From positions 1 through 64,000 of the forward strand of contig CABFPE010000720.1 of assembly GCA_900660155.1 (NCBI GenBank): a stretch of DNA of 64,000 bases, given 5' to 3'. Shown here piece by piece: positions 53,039-62,580 of the stretch (position 1 is its first letter; every line of letters starts with the position of its first letter). The notes under the pieces are model-generated. The model was not told where the DNA came from. It searched no databases and worked only from the letters and a program-made list of their open reading frames with translations. A program made the position numbers and the translations under genes. This DNA comes from Hofstenia miamia (Eukaryota; Xenacoelomorpha; Acoela; Hofsteniidae).

Positions 53039-54077
53039 GTAATCATAATTAGATTACAGAGAACCTCTTGAATTTCATAAACGTATGGAAGTTTTAATTT
53101 GTTTTATGATTTAAATAAATTATTTTGCTTAAAGTTAAGCCTTTATCAAAGCTTCGTATTTGCGCCTTAGTCATACCATCTTGATTTTTTGTCTTAGGTG
53201 AGAATTTTAAAGTATCTTGTTCATGTCGTTTTTCCTGCTTTTTGGATATTCATTTAATATTTTTAACGATTATTTCATCTGAGCGTTTAATACTTGATCA
53301 AAGTTCTTTAGGCGATTGTTGATTCACATTTTTTTACCAAGTTTGACTGCATTATCCAGATTCATTTTTTCATCTATTCATAGAAAAATTCATTTTGAGA
53401 TTATATAAACCAATATGCAGAAGTTCCTTTGCCAGTTTTTTCGTTTACAATTTTCATGTTAATTTCTTTTAAAATCTTTTGTTATAATATTTTGTTTAAC
53501 ATTTCTTAAGAGCACCATACGAATGCGCATCATATAAGCCAGATTTGGAAAAAAGTATCCATCAAACTTTATTCAGAAAATGTGTCCGGAGATTTGACAG
53601 GGAAGTAAAAGTGATTTCCGTTTGTGTTTTATGGCAAAAAACATGGCAATAAAGTCATGCACTTTTTTAAAATAGTTTGTAAATTCGTAAATCTCTAACA
53701 GCCATAGCCGTTTTAAAGATTTGTTCAGAAACTTTAATTTTAGGCTGCATTTTTCCAGTAATTTTACTCGAATCTGCCTCTTAAAAATGAGATTTTTTGT
53801 TCCCTACACTTCTACGTAGCTCTTGTATTTTGAAAGAAAATTGTTTTAATGGAGCAGCAAACTTTGGTCTTACGCTAGTAAATTTTTCAAACAATTCTAC
53901 TTACATATATGATTCACATTTTTGCCTTATCCATTCACTCATCGGGTAAAACAACTCTTCCAGAACTTTGCTATAAATATTTCTCATGTTTTCTTATGTG
54001 AATCAAGTTATATTTATATATGAATATTGACTTATGGCTCTTTGCAAATTATGTTGTTGTATATATGAAATTTTTAG
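53039..54077 (+). other. Intron sequence, nothing recognised
   Basis: About 1 kb of AT-rich intron. No repeats or ORFs of note. Confidence 0.5.
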
Positions 54078-54238
54078 CTTTGCTTGCTCTAACAATCACT
54101 TACTCCTTATTTCTGCGATCACTAATGGCACCTGTAATATCTTCTTTCTGCGAAATCGAAAAAGATATGATTTCTTTACAAAGGATCTTAGAATATATTC
54201 ACGATGTTCCACAAGAAAACCTCTACAGAAAATCTTTA
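54078..54238 (+). CDS. ABCC10: ABCC10-like exon: TMD2 last helix and run-in to NBD2
   Basis: Enters in phase 1 after ATTTTTAG to give ALLALTITYSLFLRSLMAP, then SSFCEIEKDMISLQRILEYI and HDVPQENL. The 'E-x-x-M-x-S-x-x-R-x-x-E-Y' motif closes ABCC TMD2 (EAMLVSVERLEEYTCDLPQE in ABCC10). Donor is TTTA|GTAACT, phase 0, joining to the exon at 56124. It directly precedes the 172-bp array. Confidence 0.9.
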
Positions 54239-54387
54239 GTAACTTTTTCTTATTTAATTAAATAGCAAATGAGATTTTTATATATTGAAACATGCGATTT
54301 TTGTTTGTAACTTATTTGTTTCATATTCAGCGACCCTCGAAATGCAAAATGATATAAAATCACAAGTTTGCAACAAACCAAATAATT

Positions 54388-55591
54388 TATTGTTTTATGA
54401 AATAATTGTAGAATGTGATATTTTGAAAAACAAATTTGCTTTCTCTGGCCTAGGCCATTCTATTGATTATTTTATTCTGTCTTCATGATCTCATTTCAGC
54501 TTCCCTACCTTCTAGCTAAGCTGATCAGTCCCAAAAGATTCCGATTCAGTCCCATTTTTTATTGTTTTATGAAATAATTGTAGAATGTGATATTTTGAAA
54601 AACAAATTTGCTTTCTCTGGCCTAGGCCATTCTATTGATTATTTTATTCTGTCTTCATGATCTCATTTCAGCTTCCCTACCTTCTAGCTAAGCTGATCAG
54701 TCCCAAAAGATTCCGATTCAGTCCCATTTTTTATTGTTTTATGAAATAATTGTAGAATGTGATATTTTGAAAAACAAATTTGCTTTCTCTGGCCTAGGCC
54801 ATTCTATTGATTATTTTATTCTGTCTTCATGATCTCATTTCAGCTTCCCTACCTTCTAGCTAAGCTGATCAGTCCCAAAAGATTCCGATTCAGTCCCATT
54901 TTTTATTGTTTTATGAAATAATTGTAGAATGTGATATTTTGAAAAACAAATTTGCTTTCTCTGGCCTAGGCCATTCTATTGATTATTTTATTCTGTCTTC
55001 ATGATCTCATTTCAGCTTCCCTACCTTCTAGCTAAGCTGATCAGTCCCAAAAGATTCCGATTCAGTCCCATTTTTTATTGTTTTATGAAATAATTGTAGA
55101 ATGTGATATTTTGAAAAACAAATTTGCTTTCTCTGGCCTAGGCCATTCTATTGATTATTTTATTCTGTCTTCATGATCTCATTTCAGCTTCCCTACCTTC
55201 TAGCTAAGCTGATCAGTCCCAAAAGATTCCGATTCAGTCCCATTTTTTATTGTTTTATGAAATAATTGTAGAATGTGATATTTTGAAAAACAAATTTGCT
55301 TTCTCTGGCCTAGGCCATTCTATTGATTATTTTATTCTGTCTTCATGATCTCATTTCAGCTTCCCTACCTTCTAGCTAAGCTGATCAGTCCCAAAAGATT
55401 CCGATTCAGTCCCATTTTTTATTGTTTTATGAAATAATTGTAGAATGTGATATTTTGAAAAACAAATTTGCTTTCTCTGGCCTAGGCCATTCTATTGATT
55501 ATTTTATTCTGTCTTCATGATCTCATTTCAGCTTCCCTACCTTCTAGCTAAGCTGATCAGTCCCAAAAGATTCCGATTCAGTCCCATTTTT
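54388..55591. repeat. 172-bp tandem array, seven units
   Basis: The words TGTTTTATGAAATAATTGTA begin at 54391, 54563, 54735, 54907, 55079, 55251 and 55423, exactly 172 bp apart. Units look identical and each contains the palindrome GGCCTAGGCC (within CTCTGGCCTAGGCCATTC) and a TTCCCTACCTTCTAGC block. The array starts about 150 bp after an ABCC10 exon and stays within the intron. Confidence 0.97.
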
Positions 55592-56123
55592 TCATTAGTC
55601 CCAATTTCAAATTAAGCCCGTTTTGATGAAGGAATTTTGACGTTAGCAGTCCGTAGGCGTAGCCCTAAAAAATTTTTCGCAACAGCTATTCCTTTGTAAC
55701 TTAGAACTTAGATAAAAGGCTATAAATGACACACACGGGTCACTTGGACAATTAACAAAACGAGTAAAAGTTATAGAAATAGAATCAGTAGTGGAAAGGG
55801 CGCTCGAAATAGTACAACAAAAGAAGAAAATGTTAATGAAAAGAAATCACAACAGTGGTTAGCATACAAATATTCGAGTGATCCTATAATAAATTTTTCC
55901 ATTAATTTGACATTGTATTTGATTAAAAGTTTTAATATGTTTTACTGTCAAACTTTGTTTTTTTGAAAAAAAAATAGAAAACTATGCAAAAATTTTAAAA
56001 TCGTTGTATGTAAAAAATGCAATAAAAACACCTACCCCTTGGTTGGTGCCAATTCGATTTCGGAAGTGCTTCTAGCAGACAAAATAAGTTTTGGATTACG
56101 TTAATTTTCTATTCGTTTTTTAG
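55592..56123 (+). other. Intron sequence, nothing recognised
   Basis: AT-rich intron between the array and the NBD2 exon, with a run of A near 55968. Confidence 0.5.
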
Positions 56124-56377
56124 ATGCCCGCTAGATGGCCTTCTTCTGGTCTAATAGAATTTCGGAATGTCAATATGCATTACGACAATAATAAAAACCT
56201 TGCAATTTCCTCTTTCTCTCTTACAATTCCCGGATCATCAAAGCTAGCCATTGTTGGCAGAACTGGCTCTGGAAAATCAACTTTGTTAGCCGTACTTTTT
56301 CGGTTAGAATGTATTGCGAATGGGGACGTTCTCATAGATAATGTTAGCATTTATTCTTTGCCATTACGTGAATACAG
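56124..56377 (+). CDS. ABCC10: ABCC10-like exon: NBD2 with Walker A
   Basis: Follows TTTTTTAG in phase 0 and ends TACAG|GTAACA in phase 2. Contents: GLIEFRNVNMHYDNNKNLAI (A-loop Tyr), SLTIPGSSKLAIVGRTGSGK with Walker A (GRTGSGKST), then LFRLECIANGDVLIDNVSIY ending LPLREYR. Matches GGVEFQDVVLAYRPG and LGIVGRTGSGKSSLL of ABCC10. The exons for the second Q-loop, signature and Walker B were not found in the remaining 7.6 kb, so the gene continues past the window. Confidence 0.95.
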
Positions 56378-56539
56378 GTAACATATATTTCAACTCGCTT
56401 ATTAAATTTTAATTCCATTTTAGTAAATATTCTGCATATTTTATGTTAGCCCTTTGCAACATGTTTACTTTGCAACATAATCAAACTTTCTAATGATATT
56501 TTGTTCAAGTTTTTTGAATTTACTCTTAGAACGCTATAT

Positions 56540-56910
56540 AAGGTCAACGGGCCGATATTTTTAAGCTCGGCTCGGCTTGTTTTGCTTTTGAGTATTTTCG
56601 ACTCGGCTCGGCTCGCCAAATAGAACCGTTCAATGAGGCTCGTCTTAGCTCGATATTTTTTCAAAAATAGACTGCATTCTCAGAAATTTTTAAATAACTC
56701 TTCCTAATTATTTATTAAACATTTTAAAATATGATTATAAAAAAGGTATTTTGAATAAAAAAATAAGAAAAATCTGCATAACCAAATTAAAAAGCAGAAC
56801 TATAAATTGGCTTTGCTTAATAAAGGCTCGTTTTGGGCTCGTTGTACATCAAATGCTCTGCTCAAGCTTGGCTCGGCTCGGCTCGGCTCGTTGACAAGTC
56901 TGATTAGGTA
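56540..56910. repeat. GC-rich dispersed repeat with GCTCGGCTCG words
   Basis: The left end (56536-56600) and right end (56855-56892) both carry GGCTCGGCTCGG runs, and the outer words GTCAACGGGCCGA and, inverted, GTCAACGAGCCGA suggest imperfect terminal inverts. No target duplication is clear. The composition contrasts sharply with the AT-rich surroundings. Confidence 0.5.
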
Positions 56911-57490
56911 GTTAGATTTTGTTATTGCCGAATTTTACATTTATTTGATTTTCACATGACAGTTGACTGCTTTGTTGTTTTCTGCTTGTTGTTTAGATTT
57001 AAAGTTACATGTTAGATTTTCCATTTTAGTAGTTGCTAAAATAGGAATGCAGTGATTTATTAAACCGCGCCATGCGTGCTTATATTTAGCTTTGGTTAAC
57101 CATGCCTTGTGGTACCCAAAATTTATTGAATAATATTTACCTGATGCTAATAATTTATGAGAAGCATTTTTTTCTTATTAATTCTCAGTTTAGCTTATAG
57201 GTTGTATTTTTTCTGGGGATTTTGCAGACATTAAAATTATCATTTTTTAAAATTAATTTACATATAATCTAGAAAAAATTTATTAAGCAATTTGGTGGGA
57301 ACCATGATGCTTGTGAAATAAAAAACGTGTAAGGAAATAATCATATTCAAGATACAACTACAAAGCAAATTTCTAGGAAATCAATCAAAGAACAGAAAAA
57401 ACGAAGCAAATTCCAGATAATTAAAGAAAATAATAATTCTAAAAAGTAAATCTAATAACAGAACTAAATACTGTCCTGTATTCAACTGTG
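56911..57490 (+). other. Non-coding stretch, nothing recognised
   Basis: AT-rich intron or intergenic DNA between a GC-rich repeat and the R2-like element. Confidence 0.5.
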
Positions 57491-57491
57491 A

Positions 57492-57990
57492 ATGCCCTCA
57501 AGAAATAGATCAAATACATCGTTTGTACCAAATGAAAGGAAGCAAAGCAAATGTAGTTTATGTGAGTGTAAGTTTGGCCAAGCAATTAGGGTTTTGTGCC
57601 AAAAATGTTGTTACATTCACATTTCTTGTAGTGGATTGAAAAAGGAAGCCAGTAGTCTCCAAATTTTTACTGTCTTCTTTGCTCAGTTGACCATTGTTCT
57701 TCTCTCAATAATGGGCAACACATAGTGGGTTGACACAGTCGATTGCGGAACTTAGAATAAGCCCCAATGTATCACACCAGTTAATCCCTCATCAGACTGG
57801 CTTAAAGTGTCCGATCAGTATTTGTAAAGAATCAATCGCCCCAACTATGATAATACAGCATCTTGAAAGACATATTCAAGGAATATTCATAGGCTTTACG
57901 AAAATCGGAAATATGTATGAGCTTGTGGGAGAACATTATCTGTCTCATAACAGAATACACATGATAACAGCTGCACTGCCATTCATCTAA
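57492..57990 (+). pseudogene. R2-like element: N-terminal zinc fingers
   Basis: KCSLCECKFGQAIRVLCQKC, then CYIHISCSGLKKEASS forms a PHD/RING-like Cys-x-x-Cys...Cys-x-x-Cys...His-x-x-Cys pattern. After a frame change, TGLKCPISICKESIAPTMII and QHLERHIQ gives C-x-x-x-x-C...H-x-x-x-H, a C2H2-type finger. Such fingers commonly bind target DNA in site-specific LINEs. The frames are broken. Confidence 0.6.
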
Positions 57991-58010
57991 CAGAGAAAGT
58001 TCTACTTGCC

Positions 58011-58430
58011 ATGCAAGAAGTATTCAGGCTTAATAGGCCAACCTTGAAGCACGTTCCGGCAACAGCACGACAAATCTGGAGTCGTACACTCCAAGAAACG
58101 ATCAATCAGGCAATCAATAACAAAACTATGGAGCACTACACCTATCTTGCAATGTTGCCGAAATGTGTTCTTCCCTCAGCAAAACAAGCAGGAAGACACA
58201 GCAATCGGGTAAATATCACAAACCTGTGCAACAGATGGTTAGCTGGACAACAACTGGAACTTTGGCAAGAGCCATGTAGAGCAGTTAAGAAATCACTAGG
58301 ACCCAGAGAATTGTCAAATACGTCAAAATTCGAGATGGATCAAAAAGCTAGGCAAGCGCTGCTATTACCTTTGCTGAAGACGGCTTGTATAGAAAGGCAT
58401 GTCGAGTTCTATGCTCTAAAGGCTTAGCTC
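58011..58430 (+). pseudogene. R2-like element: region before the RT
   Basis: An open frame of 138 codons reads HVPATARQIWSRTLQETINQ, then YLAMLPKCVLPSAKQAGR and LCNRWLAGQQLELWQEPC. It is the linker before RT in elements of this kind (a 'L-P-K-C-V-L' block is typical). It overlaps the next frame through a frameshift near 58400. Confidence 0.6.
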
Positions 58431-59140
58431 ACAAAAATGAACAAACCAAAGAACTCCTTCTCAAGGATCACCCAGTGCAGGCGATCGCAGACATCTCGCG
58501 CTCTAAGGTGCCAGGACTTCAACTCCCAAGTGATTTTAGAGTCCTTGAAATTTTACGATTATTTTCCAAGGGCACAGCATGTTGTCCCTCTGGTTTTCGT
58601 GCAGAACATCTTTTGGAAGCAACAGAGGCTACTCTTCTAGTGTCCTTCACCACTACTCAGGGGTGCTTTTTTAATGTCCTCATTGCTGGTGATGTACCAG
58701 AAGAAGTTGCTATTTTCCCAGCAGGCGGAATCTTGGTTGCTCCCAGGAAGACAGAACTTGACTCTCCCCTTGGCATCAGGCCAATAGCAGTGGGAAGAAT
58801 ATATAGAAGACTGGTTTGTAAATGCATCCCCACTTTAAGTTCGGAAAAGGTGGCAAGCATCCTAGCTCCCACTCAGCTTGGTGTTGCTTGCCCTGATGGC
58901 GTTGAGAAGATTGTTCTTAAAATGCGAAATATCATTGAGAACCACTGGTACGATGATGATTTTATAATCTTGAAAGTGGATATGAAATATGCTTTCAACA
59001 CTATTTCCAGACAAGCAGTTATAGATGAATGTGCCCGACACTCTCCAGAAATACTGGCATGGGTAATATGGTGCTACAAGTTTCAGCCCCTCCTTTGGCA
59101 TGCTACTGCTGTTTTTTGCTCTGCTGCTGGAGTGCAATAA
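58385..59140 (+). pseudogene. R2-like element: reverse transcriptase core, first part
   Basis: Open frame of 251 codons. It contains LFSKGTACCPSGFRAEHLLE, APRKTELDSPLGIRPIAVG (the R-P-I block), VASILAPTQLGVACPDGVEK, and motif A ILKVDMKYAFNTISRQAVID with the catalytic Asp. A stop (TAA at 59138) follows FCSAAGVQ before the motif B text ADPLGPRIFALALHRLV. Related proteins in other invertebrates have VQQGDPLGP at this point. Overlapping minus-strand frames are shadows. Confidence 0.8.
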
Positions 59141-59400
59141 GCCGACCCATTAGGGCCCCGCATATTTGCCCTAGCTCTCCACCGTCTGGTAGTCAAGCTT
59201 AATAACACTGAAGACCTACTTCACAATAACTGGTACCTTGATGATGGTATTCTGTGTGGTTCAAATAAAGCAATTCATTCCTGTGCAAAAGATCGTTTCT
59301 GCTACATCATGGTCTTGCTCGGAGATTAACCTGAAAAAATGTGAATTATTAAGTCGACAAGATCTTAGTGACTGAGCCTTATTTCCGGAGGTATGGGACT
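59141..59400 (+). pseudogene. R2-like element: reverse transcriptase motifs B and C
   Basis: After the stop the same frame continues with ADPLGPRIFALALHRLVVKL, then NNWYLDDGILCGSNKAIHSC, giving the catalytic Y-L-D-D motif. The frame is then lost. No intact enzyme remains. Confidence 0.75.
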
Positions 59401-60040
59401 CAGATCAATTGATGCTCATGCCCCAGCTGCGTACATTGCTTCTCTTGTGTCCTCCACTGACACTTCTAAGACACAAGTCTTTGCATTGGCAGTTCAAGTA
59501 TACAATGGAAGAGTGTCTGAAGACGTAGCCCTCATACATTGCTCTCTTCCAAGCTTTTGCAAAAGTCAGAAGCTATTGAGAAAAAAGTTCAAACAGATTT
59601 CATGAATAATTTCTCCACCATCAGTGACTCTGCACATTGCCATCCTGTTTCTGCATCTAACACGTCAGATTGGCTATCAGCTGCTCCGTCTCCAGGCCAG
59701 GGAATGAGGTTGGAACCAGCAGAAGTTCAGGCTCTTGTGAAGCTACGCCTTGGTCTTCAATTTGGAAATGCAGGCTTGATGTGCCCACATTGTCCTGACA
59801 AGTGCTTAGACCCCTTTGGACATCATCATGCAGTAACCTGCAAACGTGGATCAGATGTAGTCAGTCGTCACAACATCATTTGGAATACTTTTCACGAATT
59901 ATGCCAGAGAGCTGCACTGAACCCCATCCTGGAACAGGGAGATGGACTAGACAAGAAAGGCACATTAACAAGACCAGCAGATGTGCTTGTTCCTACATGG
60001 AGTCTTGGCATGTCCGCAGCAACAATAAATATCTAAAAAT
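59393..60040 (+). pseudogene. R2-like element: C-terminal endonuclease-like domain
   Basis: Open pieces MGLRSIDAHAPAAYIASLVS and, in another frame, EVQALVKLRLGLQFGNAGLM, CPHCPDKCLDPFGHHHAVTC, DVVSRHNIIWNTFHELC and RPADVLVPTW. The Cys-x-x-Cys...His-His...Cys cluster, R-H-N, and terminal R-P-A-D with its Asp match the end of widely distributed REL-type LINE proteins. The protein stops soon after RPAD, earlier than usual. Confidence 0.75.
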
Positions 60041-60580
60041 GACAATTGAATCTAATGTTAAAAAATTTATAAGTAAGATTTAATCATTGTAATTCAATTT
60101 TGCTTTTAGATCATGTACATGTATATTTATTTTGTAAATTGTAAATTTGATTAGTTTTAAATTTTTTCATTTGTAATGTTGATTTTGTAAACCAAGATTT
60201 ATTGAATAGATGAATACTTAAGCAATCAATGTATTTAAGTTTTTTATTATCAAAAGATGGTCATGGGCTCGTCAGAGCAGTCAAGCCTGTTTTGGCTTGA
60301 GGTGTTGATAAAAATTCGCGGAAATTTCAAATACTGACTGTTATACAATAGTGCAGGGAATGCTATATAATTTTTAAACAATGCTTTTAAAACCAAAATA
60401 TATATTTTAAAGTATTACATTAGTATCATATACTCTACTAAAACTCAATTTCGGATTTTCAATTTCACTGCTTATATTTAACATCTCCACAATAAGCTCA
60501 GACATCTCAAAATCTTATCTGTTCACCCATATAGCAAATCGTATCTTTTGGAGAGTATCTCAACAGCGTCCAAAAGTTTA
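60041..60580 (+). other. Non-coding stretch, nothing recognised
   Basis: AT-rich sequence separating two LINEs. Confidence 0.5.
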
Positions 60581-62420
60581 TCAGATTCTATTGAGTTGGA
60601 TAAAGCTACTTTCCTCTTTTCCTTTTCTTCCGCACGTTCCATCCTCTGCACACAAATTGATCAAATCCCTTTCCAACAGCAAATCTCTTTCTTTGGCTGT
60701 GGAATTCAATGGTAAGCTTGCTCAATCTCCTCGTGACATATCAAATCTTTTTAATGAATCTTTCTGTTCTGTATTCTCTCCCCTTAGCTCTTCTCCTGTA
60801 ACTGACCATAGAACTCACTCTGCTCTAACTAAACCTTTCAGAAATCATTCTAAATTCCTTTACTCCACCTACAATCTTTAAAATTTTGTCCTCTATTAAG
60901 TCGCACTCCATTCCTAATGATCAATTATCGTCTGTTCTAATTACAATCATTGCATCTTCTTTAACTGATCCTTTGTTTCAGCTCTTCCAATTAATCATCT
61001 TATCTTCTACGTTTCCTAAAATTTGGAAAAAAGCTGTTTTTATTCCAATCTTTAAATCTGGCAAGAATCTTCCGAGACTTTTTTGTTCTTCCTATTGTCT
61101 AATTTCCATCTATCCCGTCCTCCGTCCTTTGATTTCCAAATCTCAGTACGGTTTCATGTCTCAGAAATCTCCTGTTTTCTATCTCTCTTTTCCGTTTCCT
61201 TGACTCAGCTTATTCTCATTTCGATAGAAATGATCTTGATTTCAAAAAGGCCTTTGATAAAGTTCCTCATTCGCACTTAATTTCGAAGCTCTCGCTTCTT
61301 GGTTGTGATTCCTCCTTTGTGTCTCTCATCTCCAGTTATCTCACTAACAGATCTCAAACTGTCCGAATTGATTCTATTTTTTCTGATGAACTTCCAGTCA
61401 CGTCTGGTGTTCCTTAGGGTACAATTCTTGGTCCTCTTTTGTTCTTAATCTTCATCAATGACTTTACGCCAACAATCACTGCTTCAACTCTAAATGCATG
61501 CTATATGCTGATGACACACGCATATTTTCTTCTGACCTCAAAAGTATTCAAAACAGCGGTCAATCTGCCCTTTTATGGTCAACTTCCAATGGTCTTCCTT
61601 TTAACACCTCTAAATCTGAAGGTCTCTTATTCTCTCCCTCCAAAAACCATTCTCCTGATTTCTTTTTAAATGACGTCATTATTCCCTTCAAACTTTATGT
61701 TCGTGATCTTGGTATTTTGATTTCCACTGCAGCGTATTTCTCACAAAGTTAAAAAATTCTCTTCTATCTTTTACTTTCGCAAATCCACTATGCCTCTACC
61801 AAATTAACAATCTTCAAGTCATATTGTCTTAGCGCATTTTGTTTTGGATCTCAGTGTTGGTTTCTAAACTCTTCTCTCTCAACTAAAATTGATCGTCTTT
61901 TAACCAGGCACTTCGCTGGATCCACTCTTCTAATAAACCTTTCCTTCATCTCCTTTTAAAAGCCAGAATGTTGCCTATCCCACTGTATCCCAAATTCCTT
62001 GACCTGATCTTTCTCAATAAACTGCTACTCGGCTTTTATGATTTAGATGTATTTGATTTCCTAAAATTCACTCCCGCTATCAGTGGCTCACGATCCTCCT
62101 CTAAAGTTCTATTCTTTTACCTCGCATTCACAAACCTACCTGCACCAAAAACTATTTCTATCGTGTAATTCCACCAGGTAATTTCATAATTTCTAATCTT
62201 GAAATCGATTTGTGGTCGCCTGCTCGTCTTTTCAAACCACGCATCCTCCTGTTTATTCTGTCTGCTATCTCTGAATTCGACTTTTTATCTAAATGCAACT
62301 CATTTCCTTTCTGCAATTGCTCCTCTTGTCATCTTCGCATTTAATTTTCACTGTTTTTCTCTTGAAATTTTTTTGTTCGTTTGTAAATGTTATTTTATTT
62401 TTGTAAAATAAAGAATTCTT
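60580..62420 (+). mobile_element. Decayed LINE (RT region)
   Basis: Plus-strand fossil with pieces of RT. KIWKKAVFIPIFKSGKNL and SKSQYGFMSQKSPVFYL are followed by a motif A equivalent (FKKAFDKVPHSHLISKLSLL), SGVP-GTILGPLLFLIFINDF (motif B with a stop at its Gln), LYADDTRIF (catalytic motif C), and PFKLYVRDLGILISTAAYF. The 3' part ends near AATAAAGAATTC at 62407. T-rich, Ser-Pro-Leu heavy codon use distinguishes it. Order of blocks fits a CR1/Jockey-type RT. The endonuclease part is missing. Confidence 0.75.
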
Positions 62421-62523
62421 TGGTAAGGATCGTAAAAATGACTGAAATAGCATTATTTTAATTCTACATCTTTAGTTTTATCTACAGAAATTGCATAGCA
62501 ATTAAAATTTCGATGATTAACCA

Positions 62524-62529
62524 AATATC

Positions 62530-62576
<47 letters not shown>
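62524..62576. repeat. TA microsatellite
   Basis: About 50 bp of TA repeat. Confidence 0.95.

Positions 62577-62580
<4 letters not shown>

Larger units (their letters stand above)
19868..56377 (+). other. ABCC10: ABCC10 (MRP7)-like ABC transporter gene, partial
   Basis: Gene-level entry for 18 exon candidates coding for roughly 1,100 residues. ABCC10 proteins are full ABC exporters (TMD1-NBD1-TMD2-NBD2) that pump amphipathic anions and drugs across membranes using ATP. Order and spacing of the exons follow that layout, and local matches to vertebrate ABCC10 are clear in TMD1, NBD1, TMD2 and the start of NBD2. TMD0 and the second half of NBD2 are not seen. Introns range from 38 bp to over 9 kb and are full of transposons. 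All exons have open frames and consistent phases, so the gene looks intact apart from one unusual splice site. Confidence 0.85.
57490..60040 (+). mobile_element. R2-like non-LTR retrotransposon, truncated at its 3' end
   Basis: A + strand element with Zn-finger N-terminal pieces, an RT core and a C-terminal domain with Cys/His and RPAD motifs similar to restriction-like endonuclease (REL) type elements. It is broken by several frameshifts and stops. The last coding block ends in ADVLVPTWSLGM and then non-homologous AT-rich DNA, so the end is missing. Zn-finger N terminus with no APE domain and a C-terminal endonuclease separates it from the CR1-like elements in the window. Confidence 0.7.

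Noticed and set aside
54388-55591. CRISPR-like regular repeat array
   Set aside because: The whole 172-bp unit is repeated without variable spacers, and the genome is eukaryotic.
58657-59137. Minus-strand ORFs of 71 and 91 residues
   Set aside because: Shadows of the R2-like reverse transcriptase on the + strand.
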